64,000 nucleotides of DNA. Origin: Achromobacter marplatensis (GTDB taxonomy: Bacteria > Pseudomonadota > Gammaproteobacteria > Burkholderiales > Burkholderiaceae_B). This document shows, in pieces, positions 55,109 through 64,000 of the stretch. Positions within the stretch are counted from its first letter, which is position 1. Each line of letters begins with the position of its first letter. A model generated the notes under the pieces. The model saw nothing but the letters and a program-made list of their open reading frames with translations, searched no databases and had not been told where the DNA came from. Location of the stretch: positions 186,001 through 250,000 of the forward strand of contig NZ_NJIG01000008.1 in NCBI RefSeq assembly GCF_002209535.1, in the 5' to 3' direction. Made by a program: the position numbers and the translations under genes.

Positions 55109-56287
55109 ATGAAGCGCATCCGGTTAGGCAGCGGTTTATCGAGGTTGTTGGCCCCGTTGGGCCTGGCGGCGGCTTTGGCGGCGCCCGTGGCGCAGGCGGC
55201 GGACGATCTGGTGCTGGGCGGGTCGATCCCGTTGAGCGGGGTGTTCGCCTTCGCCGGGCAAGGCATCCATGCGGGCATTACCGACTACGTGAAGATCGTC
55301 AACGACCAGGGCGGCGTGAAGGGACGCAAGTTGCGCTATGTGCCGGAAGACACGGCGTACAAGGTGGATGCGTCGGTGGCGGCGTTCAAGAAGATCACCA
55401 GCCAGAACAAGGTGAATTTCTACTACGGCGATTCGACGGGCTTCTCCAAGACCATCAACGCCGAGCTGAACCGCACGGGCGACATCCTGATGACGGGCGC
55501 GTCGTTTGCCACCGAGCTGAACGATCCGGCCAAGTATCCCGCCCAGTTCATGCTGGGACCTGACTACACCGAGATGTTCGGCATCCTGCTGCGCTACATC
55601 GCCAAGGAGCAGCCCGGCGCGAAAGTGGCATTCGTGTATTCCGATACGGAGTTCGGCCGCGACCCGATCGCCAGTTCGCGGGCCGTCGCTGAAAAACTGG
55701 GGCTGAAGGTGGCCACCGAGATCATGACGCCGCCGGGCAGTGTGGACGTCTCGACCGAGGTCATCAAGCTGCGCCGCGCCGATCCCGATTTCACGATCTT
55801 CCACGGGTACGTCCTGGCGCCCATTCCGGAGTTTGTGGGGCAGGGCAAGCGCATGGGGCTGAAGACCCGCTACATGGGCACGTTCTGGACCATGGACAAT
55901 TCCACCGTGATGCAGATGGGCGAGGACGCCGAGGGCTTCATGGGCGTGATGCCGTATCGCTACTACTACGACACGGAAGGCGATGCGCCGATGCTCAAGA
56001 AGATCCGCGAAATGCGTCCGCAGTACCAGAGCACCGGCTACATGCAGGGCTTCCTGGCGGCCATGCTGTTCACGGAAGTGGCCAAGCGCACGTTGGATGC
56101 CGGCAAGGAGCTGACCAGCGCCAACATGAAGGCTGCGCTGGACGGCATCAAGGACTTCGATACGGGCGGCCTGATCGGCGTGCCGATCTCGATCAAGGGC
56201 AATTCCATCCCGGTGGGCCGGATCTATCGCGCCGATGTGAAGCAGAAGCAAATGGTGCCCGCGTCCGATTGGATCGTGCTGAAGTGA
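55109..56287 (+). CDS. Periplasmic substrate-binding protein of the Liv-type transporter
   Basis: 392 aa. Signal peptide: MKRIRLGSGLSRLLAPLGLAAALAAPVAQA before ADDLVLGGSIPLSGVFAFAGQGIHAGITDYV, a LivK-type (Peripla_BP_6) start. FVYSDTEFGRDP and MGTFWTMDNSTVMQM belong to the cleft region. It binds the solute and delivers it to the permeases. Its gene follows the permease genes after 48 bp. Confidence 0.92.
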   Translation: MKRIRLGSGLSRLLAPLGLAAALAAPVAQAADDLVLGGSIPLSGVFAFAGQGIHAGITDYVKIVNDQGGVKGRKLRYVPEDTAYKVDASVAAFKKITSQNKVNFYYGDSTGFSKTINAELNRTGDILMTGASFATELNDPAKYPAQFMLGPDYTEMFGILLRYIAKEQPGAKVAFVYSDTEFGRDPIASSRAVAEKLGLKVATEIMTPPGSVDVSTEVIKLRRADPDFTIFHGYVLAPIPEFVGQGKRMGLKTRYMGTFWTMDNSTVMQMGEDAEGFMGVMPYRYYYDTEGDAPMLKKIREMRPQYQSTGYMQGFLAAMLFTEVAKRTLDAGKELTSANMKAALDGIKDFDTGGLIGVPISIKGNSIPVGRIYRADVKQKQMVPASDWIVLK

Positions 56288-56294
56288 GGCGACC

Positions 56295-57140
56295 GTGAAC
56301 CCGGGACTTGACGCGCAAGCCATGACGACGGCGCCGCCTGCGGCGGTGCTGGACATCAACAATATCGAAGTCGTCTACAACAAGGCGGTGCAGGTGTTGC
56401 GCGGCCTGTCCCTGTCGGTGCCCGCCGGCAGCATCGTAGCGCTCTTGGGCAGCAACGGCGCCGGCAAGTCCACGACGCTCAAGGCGGTGTCGGGGCTGCT
56501 GGATCTGGAGGACGGCGCGCTGGTGCGCGGGCACATCGTCTTCAACGGGGGCGATACGGCGGGCGCCAAGCCGCAGAACCTGGTGCGGTCGGGGCTGGCC
56601 CACGTGATGGAAGGGCGCCGGGTGTTCGAGGACCTGACCGTGGAAGAAAACCTGGTGGCGGCGACCTATGCGTTGACCGGCCGGCCGGGCGCGCGGGTGG
56701 ATTTCGACCTGGTCTACGGGTATTTTCCGCGCCTGTTCGAACGCCGCCGCGGCCTGGCAGGTTATCTGTCAGGGGGCGAACAGCAGATGCTGGCCATCGG
56801 CCGCGCGCTGATCGCGCAGCCCAGGCTGATGCTGCTGGACGAGCCGTCGCTGGGCTTGTCGCCGATGCTGGTGGAGAACATCTTTTCCATCATCGCCCGC
56901 ATCAACGCCGAGCATGGCGTATCGATGCTGCTGGTGGAACAGAACGCGTCCGTGGCGCTGGCCGTGGCGAATTACGGCTACATCATGGAGACGGGCAAGG
57001 TGGTGATCGACGGCACCGCCGACAAGCTGGCGGCGGATCCGGACGTGCGCGAATTCTATCTAGGCGTCGGTGGCACGGGCGAGACCCGCGGGTTTCGCGA
57101 CATCAAGCACTACAAGCGGCGCAAGCGCTGGCTGTCATGA
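56295..57140 (+). CDS. Liv-type ABC transporter ATPase, LivF-like
   Basis: 281 aa from GTG 56295; an internal ATG at 56322 is possible. Walker A ALLGSNGAGKSTTLKAV, LSGGEQQMLAIGRALIAQP signature, LMLLDEPSLGLSPMLVE Walker B. MEGRRVFEDLTVEENLVAAT is LivF-specific. A basic tail of about 20 residues ([18 protein letters not shown]) extends past the usual end. ATGA overlap with the acyl-CoA ligase gene. Confidence 0.92.
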   Translation: MNPGLDAQAMTTAPPAAVLDINNIEVVYNKAVQVLRGLSLSVPAGSIVALLGSNGAGKSTTLKAVSGLLDLEDGALVRGHIVFNGGDTAGAKPQNLVRSGLAHVMEGRRVFEDLTVEENLVAATYALTGRPGARVDFDLVYGYFPRLFERRRGLAGYLSGGEQQMLAIGRALIAQPRLMLLDEPSLGLSPMLVENIFSIIARINAEHGVSMLLVEQNASVALAVANYGYIMETGKVVIDGTADKLAADPDVREFYLGVGGTGETRGFRDIKHYKRRKRWLS

Positions 57141-58993
57141 AGGACAAGACCGTGATCGCCTCTCTCGATACGGCCGTGTGGCCCGAACTGACCTTGCCGC
57201 AGATGCTGCGCGAGCAGGCGCGGCGCCAGCCAGTGGCCATCGCCATCCGGCAAAAGGATTTCGGCATCTGGAAGCCGCTGACCTGGGCGGACTATTGGCA
57301 GCGCGCCTGCCGCGTCGGGCTGGGTTTGCGGGCCTTGGGCTTGAGCCGCGGCGGGCGGGTAGCCATCGTGTCCGAGAACCGCGTGGAGTGGTTGCTGACG
57401 CAGCTGGGTGCGGGCGCCGTCGGCGGGGTAGCGGTGGGCGTGTATTCGACCAGCCCGGCCGAAGAGATGGGCTACGTGCTGGAGCATGCGGACGTGGAAC
57501 TGGTGGTGTGCGAAGACCAGGAGCAGACCGACAAGGTGCTGCAAGTGGCCAGCCGCCTGCCGTTGCTGCGGCGCATTGTCATGATGGAGACCAAGGGCCT
57601 GCGCTCCTACGCACCCGCCGAGCGCGGGCGCATCGTGACGTTCGCCGAGGTCGAAGCGGATGGCGCCGGTCGGGAGGCCGCCGAGCTGGCGGCCTTGAAC
57701 ACGGCGCTGGATGCGCAGTCGCTGGACGATACGGGCCTGATGATCTATACGTCGGGCTCCACTGGCAAGCCCAAGGGGGCGATGCTCAGCTACCGCAACA
57801 TGCGCGGCGTGGCGCCGGGCATCGCGGATCGTTTGGCTATGGATGCCCGCAGCGTGCACCTGTCTTATCTGCCCCTGTGCCATGTGGCCGAGCAGATGCT
57901 GTCGACCTTCGTGCCGCTTTACCTGGGCTCCCAGGTGAACTTCGGCGAATCCATCCGCACGGTGCAGGAAGACCTGCGCGAGGTGGCGCCCACCATTTTC
58001 CTGGGCGTGCCGCGCATCTGGGAAAAGCTGCACGCGTCGATATCGATCAAGATGCAGGAAGCCGGGCGCCTGCAGCAATGGCTGTACCGCCGGGCGTTGG
58101 CGGCGTGCGCGCCGTTCCTGGAGAAGTCGCCCGCGCAGTACACCGCGCGTGAACGCCTGACGCATGCATTGTGGTACTGGCTGGTGCTGCGCGCCTTGCA
58201 AAACTTTATCGGCTTGCGGCGCGTGCGGGTGGCGATGACGGGCGCGGCGCCGATTCCGCCGGACGTGGTGCGCTACTTCCGCAATCTGGGCGTGCCGCTG
58301 CTGGAGGTCTATGGGCTGACGGAGTCGGCCGGCATGATCTTCGGCCAGCATCCCGACCGCGTGAAAGTCGGGACGGTGGGCGAACCGATCCTGGGCGTGG
58401 ACTGGAAGATGGGGGATGCCGGCGAACTGCTGGTGCGCGGTGACATGGTGTTCCAGGGCTACTACAAGCACGCCGAGGCGACCGCCGACACCGTACGCGA
58501 CGGCTGGCTGCATACGGGCGACGTCGTGGCCGAGCAGGACGGCCGCGTCCGTATCGTCGACCGCTTGAAGGACATCATGATTACTGCAGGGGGCAAGAAC
58601 CTGACGCCGTCCGAGATCGAGAACGCGGTCAAGGGCAGCCCCTACGTGAAAGAGTGCATCGTGATCGCCGATGGCCGCAAGTACGTGTCGGCGCTGATCC
58701 AGCTGGAGTTCGATACCGTGGGCAAGTGGGCGGAATCGCGCCGCATCGCGTTTACGCATTTCCGGTCGCTGGCTGAATGCGCGCAGGTGCGCGAGCTGGT
58801 CCAGCAGGAGGTGTCGCGCGCCAATGCGGGCCTGGCGCCCGTGGCGCAGATCAAGCGTTTTCATCTGCTGACCAAGGAACTGGACCACGACGACGGCGAG
58901 GTGACGGCGACGATGAAGGTCAGGCGCGCCAGCATCTACCGCACCTACGCGAACGAAATCGAAACGCTGTACGCTGAGGAGACGCTGGCATGA
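57137..58993 (+). CDS. Long-chain acyl-CoA synthetase (AMP-forming)
   Basis: 618 aa, FadD15/ACSL-like length. The AMP-binding P-loop is [21 protein letters not shown], followed by [52 protein letters not shown] and the adenylate lysine region near [12 protein letters not shown]. It activates a carboxylate to an acyl-CoA. In the Liv/thiolase operon it presumably acts on the imported acid. ATGA overlaps at both ends. Confidence 0.92.
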   Translation: MKDKTVIASLDTAVWPELTLPQMLREQARRQPVAIAIRQKDFGIWKPLTWADYWQRACRVGLGLRALGLSRGGRVAIVSENRVEWLLTQLGAGAVGGVAVGVYSTSPAEEMGYVLEHADVELVVCEDQEQTDKVLQVASRLPLLRRIVMMETKGLRSYAPAERGRIVTFAEVEADGAGREAAELAALNTALDAQSLDDTGLMIYTSGSTGKPKGAMLSYRNMRGVAPGIADRLAMDARSVHLSYLPLCHVAEQMLSTFVPLYLGSQVNFGESIRTVQEDLREVAPTIFLGVPRIWEKLHASISIKMQEAGRLQQWLYRRALAACAPFLEKSPAQYTARERLTHALWYWLVLRALQNFIGLRRVRVAMTGAAPIPPDVVRYFRNLGVPLLEVYGLTESAGMIFGQHPDRVKVGTVGEPILGVDWKMGDAGELLVRGDMVFQGYYKHAEATADTVRDGWLHTGDVVAEQDGRVRIVDRLKDIMITAGGKNLTPSEIENAVKGSPYVKECIVIADGRKYVSALIQLEFDTVGKWAESRRIAFTHFRSLAECAQVRELVQQEVSRANAGLAPVAQIKRFHLLTKELDHDDGEVTATMKVRRASIYRTYANEIETLYAEETLA

Positions 58994-60144
58994 ACGAAGC
59001 CGTGATCGTGGAAGCGGTGCGCACGCCCTTCGGCCGCCGCGGCGGGTGGTGGACCGACACGCGCCCGGATACGCTGCTGGCCCAGACGGTGCAGGGGCTG
59101 CTTGCGCGCGCCGGACTGCCGGGCGCCCAGGTCGAGGATCTGATCGCCGGCTGCGTCAGCCAGGCGGGCGAGCAGGGGGCCAACATCGGTCGCCTGGCGG
59201 CGATGCTGGCGGGCTTGCCGGAAAGCGTGCCGGGCGTAGCCCTGAACCGCATGTGCGGGTCCAGCCAGCAGGCGGTGCATTTCGGTGCGCAGGCTATTGC
59301 CGCAGGCGACATGCGGTATGTGGTGGCCGGCGGCGTGGAGAGCATGAGCCGGGTGCCCATGTTCCTGGATGTGACGTTGGGTCAGGGCGAGTTCCGCGGT
59401 TTTGAATCGCTGAACCCGGCGTTGCTGGAGCGCTATCCGCTCATCCATCAGATCGAAAGCGCGGAGCGCATTGCCGACCATTGGCAGCTATCGCAGGCGG
59501 CGATGGACGAGTGGGCGCGGGAAAGCCATGCGCGCGCCTGGGCGGCTGCGAAAGCGGGCCGGCATGCGGAATTGCTGCCGGGTCCGCAAGGGGCCGGGCA
59601 TCGGGATGAAGGTATCCGCGAGGCGACCGACCCGGCCCGCATGGCGGCCATGGCGCCTGCGATGCGTGCCCCGGGACAAGGCGGCGTGACCGCCGCCAAT
59701 GCCAGCCAATTGGCGGACGGCGCGGCGGCGGTCCTGCTGGCCGACCGCGACACCGCGCTAGCCGACGGCTTGCGGCCGCGTGCGCGATTCCTGGCGCGGG
59801 TGGTGGTCGGATCGGATCCCGTGATGCAGCTGACGGGCGTGATTCCGGCCACCCGGCTCGCGCTGGCGCGCGCGGGTCTGACCCTCGAGGACATCGACTG
59901 GATCGAGATCAACGAGGCCTTCGCCAGCGTGGTGCTGGCTTGGCAACGTGAACTGGACGCCAAGCTTTCGCGGGTGAATCCTTGGGGCGGCGCGATTGCG
60001 CACGGACATCCGCTGGGCGCGACCGGCGCGGGGCTGATGGCCAAGATGCTGACCGGGTTGGAGGCAAGCGAAGGGGAGTTCGGCCTGCAACTCATGTGCA
60101 TCGGCCATGGCATGGCGACGGCGACCATCATCCAGAGGCTGTAA
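58990..60144 (+). CDS. Acetyl-CoA acetyltransferase / 3-ketoacyl-CoA thiolase
   Basis: 384 aa. Active-site C89 in [31 protein letters not shown], the His in [18 protein letters not shown], and the second Cys in [16 protein letters not shown]. It cleaves a 3-ketoacyl-CoA to acetyl-CoA and a shorter acyl-CoA. ATGA overlap with the ligase, followed by a TetR gene 6 bp later. Confidence 0.93.
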   Translation: MNEAVIVEAVRTPFGRRGGWWTDTRPDTLLAQTVQGLLARAGLPGAQVEDLIAGCVSQAGEQGANIGRLAAMLAGLPESVPGVALNRMCGSSQQAVHFGAQAIAAGDMRYVVAGGVESMSRVPMFLDVTLGQGEFRGFESLNPALLERYPLIHQIESAERIADHWQLSQAAMDEWARESHARAWAAAKAGRHAELLPGPQGAGHRDEGIREATDPARMAAMAPAMRAPGQGGVTAANASQLADGAAAVLLADRDTALADGLRPRARFLARVVVGSDPVMQLTGVIPATRLALARAGLTLEDIDWIEINEAFASVVLAWQRELDAKLSRVNPWGGAIAHGHPLGATGAGLMAKMLTGLEASEGEFGLQLMCIGHGMATATIIQRL

Positions 60145-60150
60145 GCGCAC

Positions 60151-60804
60151 ATGGAAAAGACCGAAGCTGCCGCGCCGCGGGAAGAGGGCGCGGATTCCGA
60201 ACGCCGCCGCGAGCTGGTGCTGGCGGCGGGCAGGCTCTTCTGCAAGCACGGCTACGAGCGCACGACGGTGCGCGAATTGGCGCGCACCGTCGGCTTGCAG
60301 TCGGGTAGCCTGTTCCATCATTTCCGCAGCAAGGAAGAGATCCTGGTGGCGGTCATGAACAACGGCATCCAGGAAGTGATCGACGATGGAGAGCGGGCGC
60401 TGGCGCGGTACAACGCGCCGGCCGATCGCCTGGCGGCACTGTTCCGGGTCCATATGTGGAGCATGCTGCACGGCGCTGGCGGCGATGCGATGAATGCGCT
60501 GGTGTATGAATGGCGCAGCCTGTCGGCGCCCAGCCAGTCTGCCGTGAAGGCGCTGAGCGACCGCTACGAGGCCATGTGGCAATCGGTGGTGTCGGATGCA
60601 GTGAGCGCCGGGCTGGTCAAGGGCGATGCGCGCGTCATCAAACGCTGCGTGCTGGGGGCGATGAACCTGACGGTGCAGTGGTACAAGCCCGGCGGACGGC
60701 TGGCGCCCGCCGAGTTCATTGATGCGATGTTGCTGGCGGCCTTGCCGACCCTGCCGTCAGGAGTAGGGACGTGGCCGGTGGACGCAGTCAGCCGCGGCGC
60801 TTGA
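60151..60804 (+). CDS. TetR-family regulator of the acyl-CoA/Liv locus
   Basis: 217 aa from ATG 60151. HTH: RRRELVLAAGRLFCKHGYERTTVRELARTVGLQSGSLFHHFRSKEEILVAVM. The C-terminal ligand domain has the WRSLSAPSQSAVKALSDRYEAMWQSVV pattern of acyl-CoA-type TetR proteins (KstR2/FadR-like). Last gene of the operon starting at 52317; it probably senses an acyl-CoA intermediate. Candidate operator at 52087. It overlaps the convergent small gene by 17 bp. Confidence 0.92.
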   Translation: MEKTEAAAPREEGADSERRRELVLAAGRLFCKHGYERTTVRELARTVGLQSGSLFHHFRSKEEILVAVMNNGIQEVIDDGERALARYNAPADRLAALFRVHMWSMLHGAGGDAMNALVYEWRSLSAPSQSAVKALSDRYEAMWQSVVSDAVSAGLVKGDARVIKRCVLGAMNLTVQWYKPGGRLAPAEFIDAMLLAALPTLPSGVGTWPVDAVSRGA

Positions 60805-61108
60805 GGAATGCACCCACGGCGCAGGCGATGCCCAGCGCCAGCAGCGAGCCCGACACGGGAAGCAGGAAGTCCGCCTCGCCGTGATAACCGCCACCGGTGA
60901 CGCCGCCCGCCACGCCGCCCATCCATAACAGAGCGGTCAGCAGGGACGCCGCGACGGCGATCGCGGCGGCGATGCACAGCGCGATGAAGATCGGGCGGCG
61001 CGGCCGCACGGGTTGGTAGGGCGCGCCCGGTTGGACGCGGCGGGGTTGCTTGATCCAGTAGACCAGCCCCGCCACGACCAGCAGCAGCATCAGGATCTTG
61101 AAGATCAT
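60788..61108 (-). CDS. Small membrane protein, 106 aa, unknown function
   Basis: Three hydrophobic segments: MIFKILMLLLVVAGLVYWI, PIFIALCIAAAIAVAASLLTALLWMGG and LPVSGSLLALGIACAVGAFL, with a basic-proline linker (KQPRRVQPGAPYQPVRPRRP) between the first two. It follows lysS on the same strand (15 nt downstream), so it may be cotranscribed. No family recognised. Confidence 0.65.
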   Translation of the reverse strand: MIFKILMLLLVVAGLVYWIKQPRRVQPGAPYQPVRPRRPIFIALCIAAAIAVAASLLTALLWMGGVAGGVTGGGYHGEADFLLPVSGSLLALGIACAVGAFLKRRG

Positions 61109-61123
61109 GATGCGGTCCGCTGC

Positions 61124-62647
61124 TTAGTCTTCACGGCGCAGGTGCGGGAAGAGGATGACGTCGCGGATGCTGGGGCTGTCGGTCAGCAGCATGACCAGGC
61201 GGTCGATGCCGATGCCGCAGCCACCCGTCGGGGGCATGCCGTATTCCAGGGCGCGGATGTAGTCCGCGTCGTAGAACATGGCTTCTTCGTCGCCCGCGTC
61301 CTTGGCTTCGACCTGCGAACGGAAGCGTTCAGCCTGGTCTTCGGGATCGTTCAGCTCCGAGAAGCCGTTGGCGATTTCGCGGCCCGTCATGAACAGCTCG
61401 AAACGCTCGGTGATGCCTTCGCGCGTGTCGGAGGCGCGCGCCAGCGGCGACACTTCGACCGGGTAGTCGATGATGTAGGTCGGGTTCCAGAGCTTGGCTT
61501 CGGCGGTCTCTTCGAACAGGGCCAATTGCAGTGCGCCCAGGCCGGCGCGCGACAGCACAGGGCCGTCGGCGTCCGCGCCCAGCTTCTTCAGTTCGGCGCG
61601 CACGAAGGCGGCGTCGTCCAGCTGCACCTGCGTATAGCCCGGCGCGTACTTGAGGATGGCTTCGCAGATCGTCAGGCGGTCAAACGGCTTGGACAGGTCC
61701 AGTTCGCGTTCGCCATACGTGAGGACGGCGCTGCCAGTGGCCGAGATGGCGGCCTGGCGGATCAGCTCTTCCGTGAAGTCCATGAGCCAGCGGTATTCCG
61801 CGAAGGCCGCATAGAACTCCATCATCGTGAATTCAGGATTGTGACGCGGGCTGACGCCTTCGTTGCGGAAGTTGCGGTTGACTTCGAACACGCGTTCGAA
61901 GCCGCCGACGATCAGGCGCTTCAGGTAGAGCTCGGGCGCGATGCGCAGGTACATTTCCATGTCCAGCGCATTGTGGTGCGTCACGAAGGGCTTGGCCGCC
62001 GCGCCACCCGGGATCGGGTGCAGCATCGGGGTTTCCACTTCGAGGAAGCCGGCGTTCAGCATGAACTGGCGGATGCTGCCCACGGCCTTGCTGCGCGCTT
62101 CAAACGTGCGGCGCGTGGCGTCCGTCATGATCAGGTCGACGTAGCGCTGGCGATAGCGCAGTTCCTGGTCGGCCACGCCGTGGAACTTGTCCGGCAGCGG
62201 GCGCAGCGACTTCGACAGCAGGCGGGCGGTGGCGGCATGCACCGACAGTTCGCCCTTGTTGGTCTTGAAGACCGACCCTTCGATCGCGATGATGTCGCCG
62301 ATGTCCCATTGCTTGAACGCGGCGTAGTTGTCTTCACCCAGCGTGCCGCGGTCCAGGTAGATCTGGATGCGGCCGGTGCTGTCTTGGAGCGTGGCGAAGC
62401 TGGCCTTGCCCATGACGCGCTTGAGCATCATGCGGCCGGCGACCTTGACGGTGACGGGGGCGGCGGCCAGGGCTTCCTGCTCCAGGCCGTCGTACTTGTC
62501 ATGCAGGGCCGCAGCGCGGGCGTCCGGAACGAAATCGTTGGGGTACGCGACCCCGGTTTCGCGCAGTTTGGCCAGCTTGGCGCGCCGTTCGGCGATCAAG
62601 CGGTTTTCATCCTGGGCGGGGGCCGGAGTGGTCGAGTGGTCGGTCAT
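61124..62647 (-). CDS. lysS: Lysyl-tRNA synthetase, class II
   Basis: 507 aa from ATG 62647; the open frame continues upstream into the SDR gene but without a start signal. The OB-fold anticodon domain (about 55-160) includes [34 protein letters not shown]. The class II motifs are clear: motif 2 [26 protein letters not shown] and motif 3 [15 protein letters not shown]. It charges tRNA-Lys. Its place near prfB repeats the common prfB-lysS linkage, with an SDR gene inserted between them. Confidence 0.97.
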   Translation of the reverse strand: MTDHSTTPAPAQDENRLIAERRAKLAKLRETGVAYPNDFVPDARAAALHDKYDGLEQEALAAAPVTVKVAGRMMLKRVMGKASFATLQDSTGRIQIYLDRGTLGEDNYAAFKQWDIGDIIAIEGSVFKTNKGELSVHAATARLLSKSLRPLPDKFHGVADQELRYRQRYVDLIMTDATRRTFEARSKAVGSIRQFMLNAGFLEVETPMLHPIPGGAAAKPFVTHHNALDMEMYLRIAPELYLKRLIVGGFERVFEVNRNFRNEGVSPRHNPEFTMMEFYAAFAEYRWLMDFTEELIRQAAISATGSAVLTYGERELDLSKPFDRLTICEAILKYAPGYTQVQLDDAAFVRAELKKLGADADGPVLSRAGLGALQLALFEETAEAKLWNPTYIIDYPVEVSPLARASDTREGITERFELFMTGREIANGFSELNDPEDQAERFRSQVEAKDAGDEEAMFYDADYIRALEYGMPPTGGCGIGIDRLVMLLTDSPSIRDVILFPHLRRED

Positions 62648-62657
62648 GGTCGGGGGA

Positions 62658-63413
62658 TCAGTCGTAATTGCGGATGTCGTCGATTTCGGTCGTGCCGAAA
62701 TCTTCGCGATCCAGGTAGGCGAGGATGCGGGAGGCCACGTTGGCGGGCGAAGCCAGCTTGCCCGTGGCGTGGAAGTCCTGGAACTTGGCCAGCGCCGGGA
62801 AGCTTTCCGGGTCGCTGGAGCGGATGGTGGCCTGCATGTCGGTGTCGACGATGCCGGGGGCCAGCGCGACGATGCGTGCGCCATCGGCGCCCTGCTCCTG
62901 CTTGACCACGCGCGAGTACATGTCGAGTGCCGCCTTGGTGGCGCAGTACACGCCCCAGCCGGCGTTCGGGTTGCGGCCCGCGCCGGAGGAGATGTTCAGC
63001 ACGCGGCGGTCGGCCGCGAGGTCTTCGACCGCGGCCAGGAAGCGCGCGGTCAGCAGCATGACGGCGGTGACGTTCAGATTGAACGCCGTGGTGATGGCCG
63101 CGCTGTCGATCAGGGCGTCGGTGCCGGCGACAGGATGCACGGTGCCGGCGTTGTTGATCAGCAGGTAGCGGCGGGCGTCGCGCGGCAGGGCGGCGCAGAT
63201 GCGTTCGGCAGTGGCCTCGGCCGCTTTCAGGTCCGAGAGGTCCACGGACAACTGTTCCAGCTGCACGTCTTGCGAGCGTGCGTAGGCGGTCAGTTCGGGG
63301 TCTTCGCGGCGGGCCAGCGTGATCAGGCGGGTGCCCGGTTTGGCCAGGCCGCGCGCCATGGCGGCGCCGATGCCGCGCGATGCGCCGGTCAGGATTGCGA
63401 TGGTGTCAGACAT
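62658..63413 (-). CDS. Short-chain dehydrogenase/reductase, sepiapterin-reductase-like
   Basis: 251 aa, classical SDR. Coenzyme motif [20 protein letters not shown] in [13 protein letters not shown], catalytic Ser in [11 protein letters not shown] and Tyr-Lys in [13 protein letters not shown]. The layout resembles yeast IRC24/YueD-type sepiapterin or benzil reductases. Probably NADP(H)-dependent; substrate unknown. It sits between prfB and lysS, 10 bp before lysS. Confidence 0.9.
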   Translation of the reverse strand: MSDTIAILTGASRGIGAAMARGLAKPGTRLITLARREDPELTAYARSQDVQLEQLSVDLSDLKAAEATAERICAALPRDARRYLLINNAGTVHPVAGTDALIDSAAITTAFNLNVTAVMLLTARFLAAVEDLAADRRVLNISSGAGRNPNAGWGVYCATKAALDMYSRVVKQEQGADGARIVALAPGIVDTDMQATIRSSDPESFPALAKFQDFHATGKLASPANVASRILAYLDREDFGTTEIDDIRNYD

Positions 63414-63456
63414 TCGTGGACCTCTGGGTGCGGTTAGCGGAAGTAGCGCAAGAGAC

Positions 63457-64000
63457 TTAGACGCCTTGCTTCAGGCTGGCCTGGATGAAGGGGTCCAGGT
63501 CGCCGTCCAGCACTTTCTGCGTGTTGGAGATTTCAACGTTCGTGCGCAGGTCCTTGATGCGGCTCTGGTCCAGCACGTAGGAACGGATCTGGTGGCCCCA
63601 GCCCACATCGGTCTTGGAGTCTTCCAGCTTCTGCTGCTCGGCCATGCGGTTGCGCATTTCCAGTTCGTAGAGCTTGGACTTCAGCATCTGCATGGCTTCG
63701 GCGCGGTTGCGGTGCTGCGAGCGGTCGTTCTGGCACTGCACCACGATCCCGGTGGGGATGTGCGTCAGGCGCACGGCCGAGTCGGTCTTGTTGATGTGCT
63801 GGCCGCCCGCGCCGGAGGCACGGTAGGTGTCCACGCGCAGGTCGGCGGGGTTCACATCGACTTCGAACGAATCGTCGACTTCGGGGTAGACGAACACGCT
63901 GGCGAACGACGTGTGGCGGCCGCCCGAGGAGTCAAACGGGCTCTTGCGGACCAGGCGGTGCACGCCGGTTTCCGTGCGCAGGTAGCCAAAGGCGTATTCG
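63457..64000 (-). CDS. prfB: Peptide chain release factor 2, C-terminal part
   Basis: The gene runs off the right edge; only about the last 181 codons are seen. The GGQ motif is in [20 protein letters not shown]. The C-terminus is [39 protein letters not shown], typical of RF2 (UGA/UAA). The programmed frameshift region lies outside the window. Gene order prfB, SDR, lysS on the minus strand. Confidence 0.95.
   Translation of the reverse strand, partial: EYAFGYLRTETGVHRLVRKSPFDSSGGRHTSFASVFVYPEVDDSFEVDVNPADLRVDTYRASGAGGQHINKTDSAVRLTHIPTGIVVQCQNDRSQHRNRAEAMQMLKSKLYELEMRNRMAEQQKLEDSKTDVGWGHQIRSYVLDQSRIKDLRTNVEISNTQKVLDGDLDPFIQASLKQGV

Noticed and set aside
61013..62905. 630-codon plus-strand frame opposite lysS
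   Set aside because: Antisense shadow of lysS; Val/Arg/Ala/Asp-rich without domains.

Overview
This window is GC-rich, densely coded chromosomal DNA from a betaproteobacterium. The best fit is the family Alcaligenaceae (an Achromobacter- or Bordetella-like organism). This is judged from the tig-clpP-clpX-lon block, the complete iscR-iscS-iscU-iscA-hscB-hscA-fdx-iscX operon, a Bug-family receptor, prfB near lysS, and the many CaiB, crotonase and Liv-type catabolic genes. I see no phage, insertion sequence, CRISPR array or plasmid gene. The species call is an inference from gene content.

Layout. 1-2.3 kb: the start of dapC, tRNA-Leu(UAG) and three small genes of unknown role. 2.3-9.1 kb: a tightly overlapped five-gene operon (MFS transporter, glycerol-kinase-like FGGY kinase, GlpD-like dehydrogenase, alkyl-DHAP-synthase-like flavoenzyme, GlpP-type RNA antiterminator). 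It is preceded by a promoter-like sequence and a terminator-like hairpin, and followed by two overlapping hairpins. This is the most interesting locus in the window. 9.3-17.4 kb: assorted single genes, including a VOC protein, an internally deleted LysE exporter, aqpZ, a cytochrome b561, a solitary kdsA, a GNAT enzyme and an orphan pqiB. 17.5-20.9 kb: a TetR regulator between two MFS pumps, with two identical palindromic operators. 21-24 kb: a LysR-controlled D-amino-acid (DSD1-type) enzyme bracketed by two RidA proteins. 24-29 kb: small genes, two cold-shock genes with matching leader RNAs, a DUF924 protein, a YqhA-type membrane protein and an M48 protease.

29.2-46.1 kb is the housekeeping core: trigger factor, ClpP, ClpX, then Lon with a sigma-32-type promoter; lexA with its own SOS box; tyrB; uvrB; a low-molecular-weight tyrosine phosphatase; and the ISC iron-sulfur operon with an IscR type 1 site. 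46.1-51.2 kb has a repeat-like intergenic element, a protein with two methylglyoxal-synthase folds, and a LysR-Bug-CaiB-crotonase catabolic unit. 51.2-60.8 kb is a divergent acyl-CoA unit: a crotonase facing a complete Liv-type ABC transporter, an acyl-CoA ligase, a thiolase and a TetR regulator, with a dyad operator candidate between the arms. 60.8-64 kb ends with a small membrane protein, lysS, an SDR and the 3' end of prfB.

How they fit together. Stress-linked regulons are legible in the sequence: heat shock at lon, SOS at lexA, Fe-S homeostasis at iscR, cold shock at the csp leaders. The metabolic islands each pair a transporter, enzymes and a dedicated regulator. The 2.3-9.1 kb operon, with an RNA-binding regulator encoded next to a hairpin-bearing leader, is the best candidate for an undescribed system. 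I propose use of a modified glycerol, possibly an alkyl (ether) glycerol.
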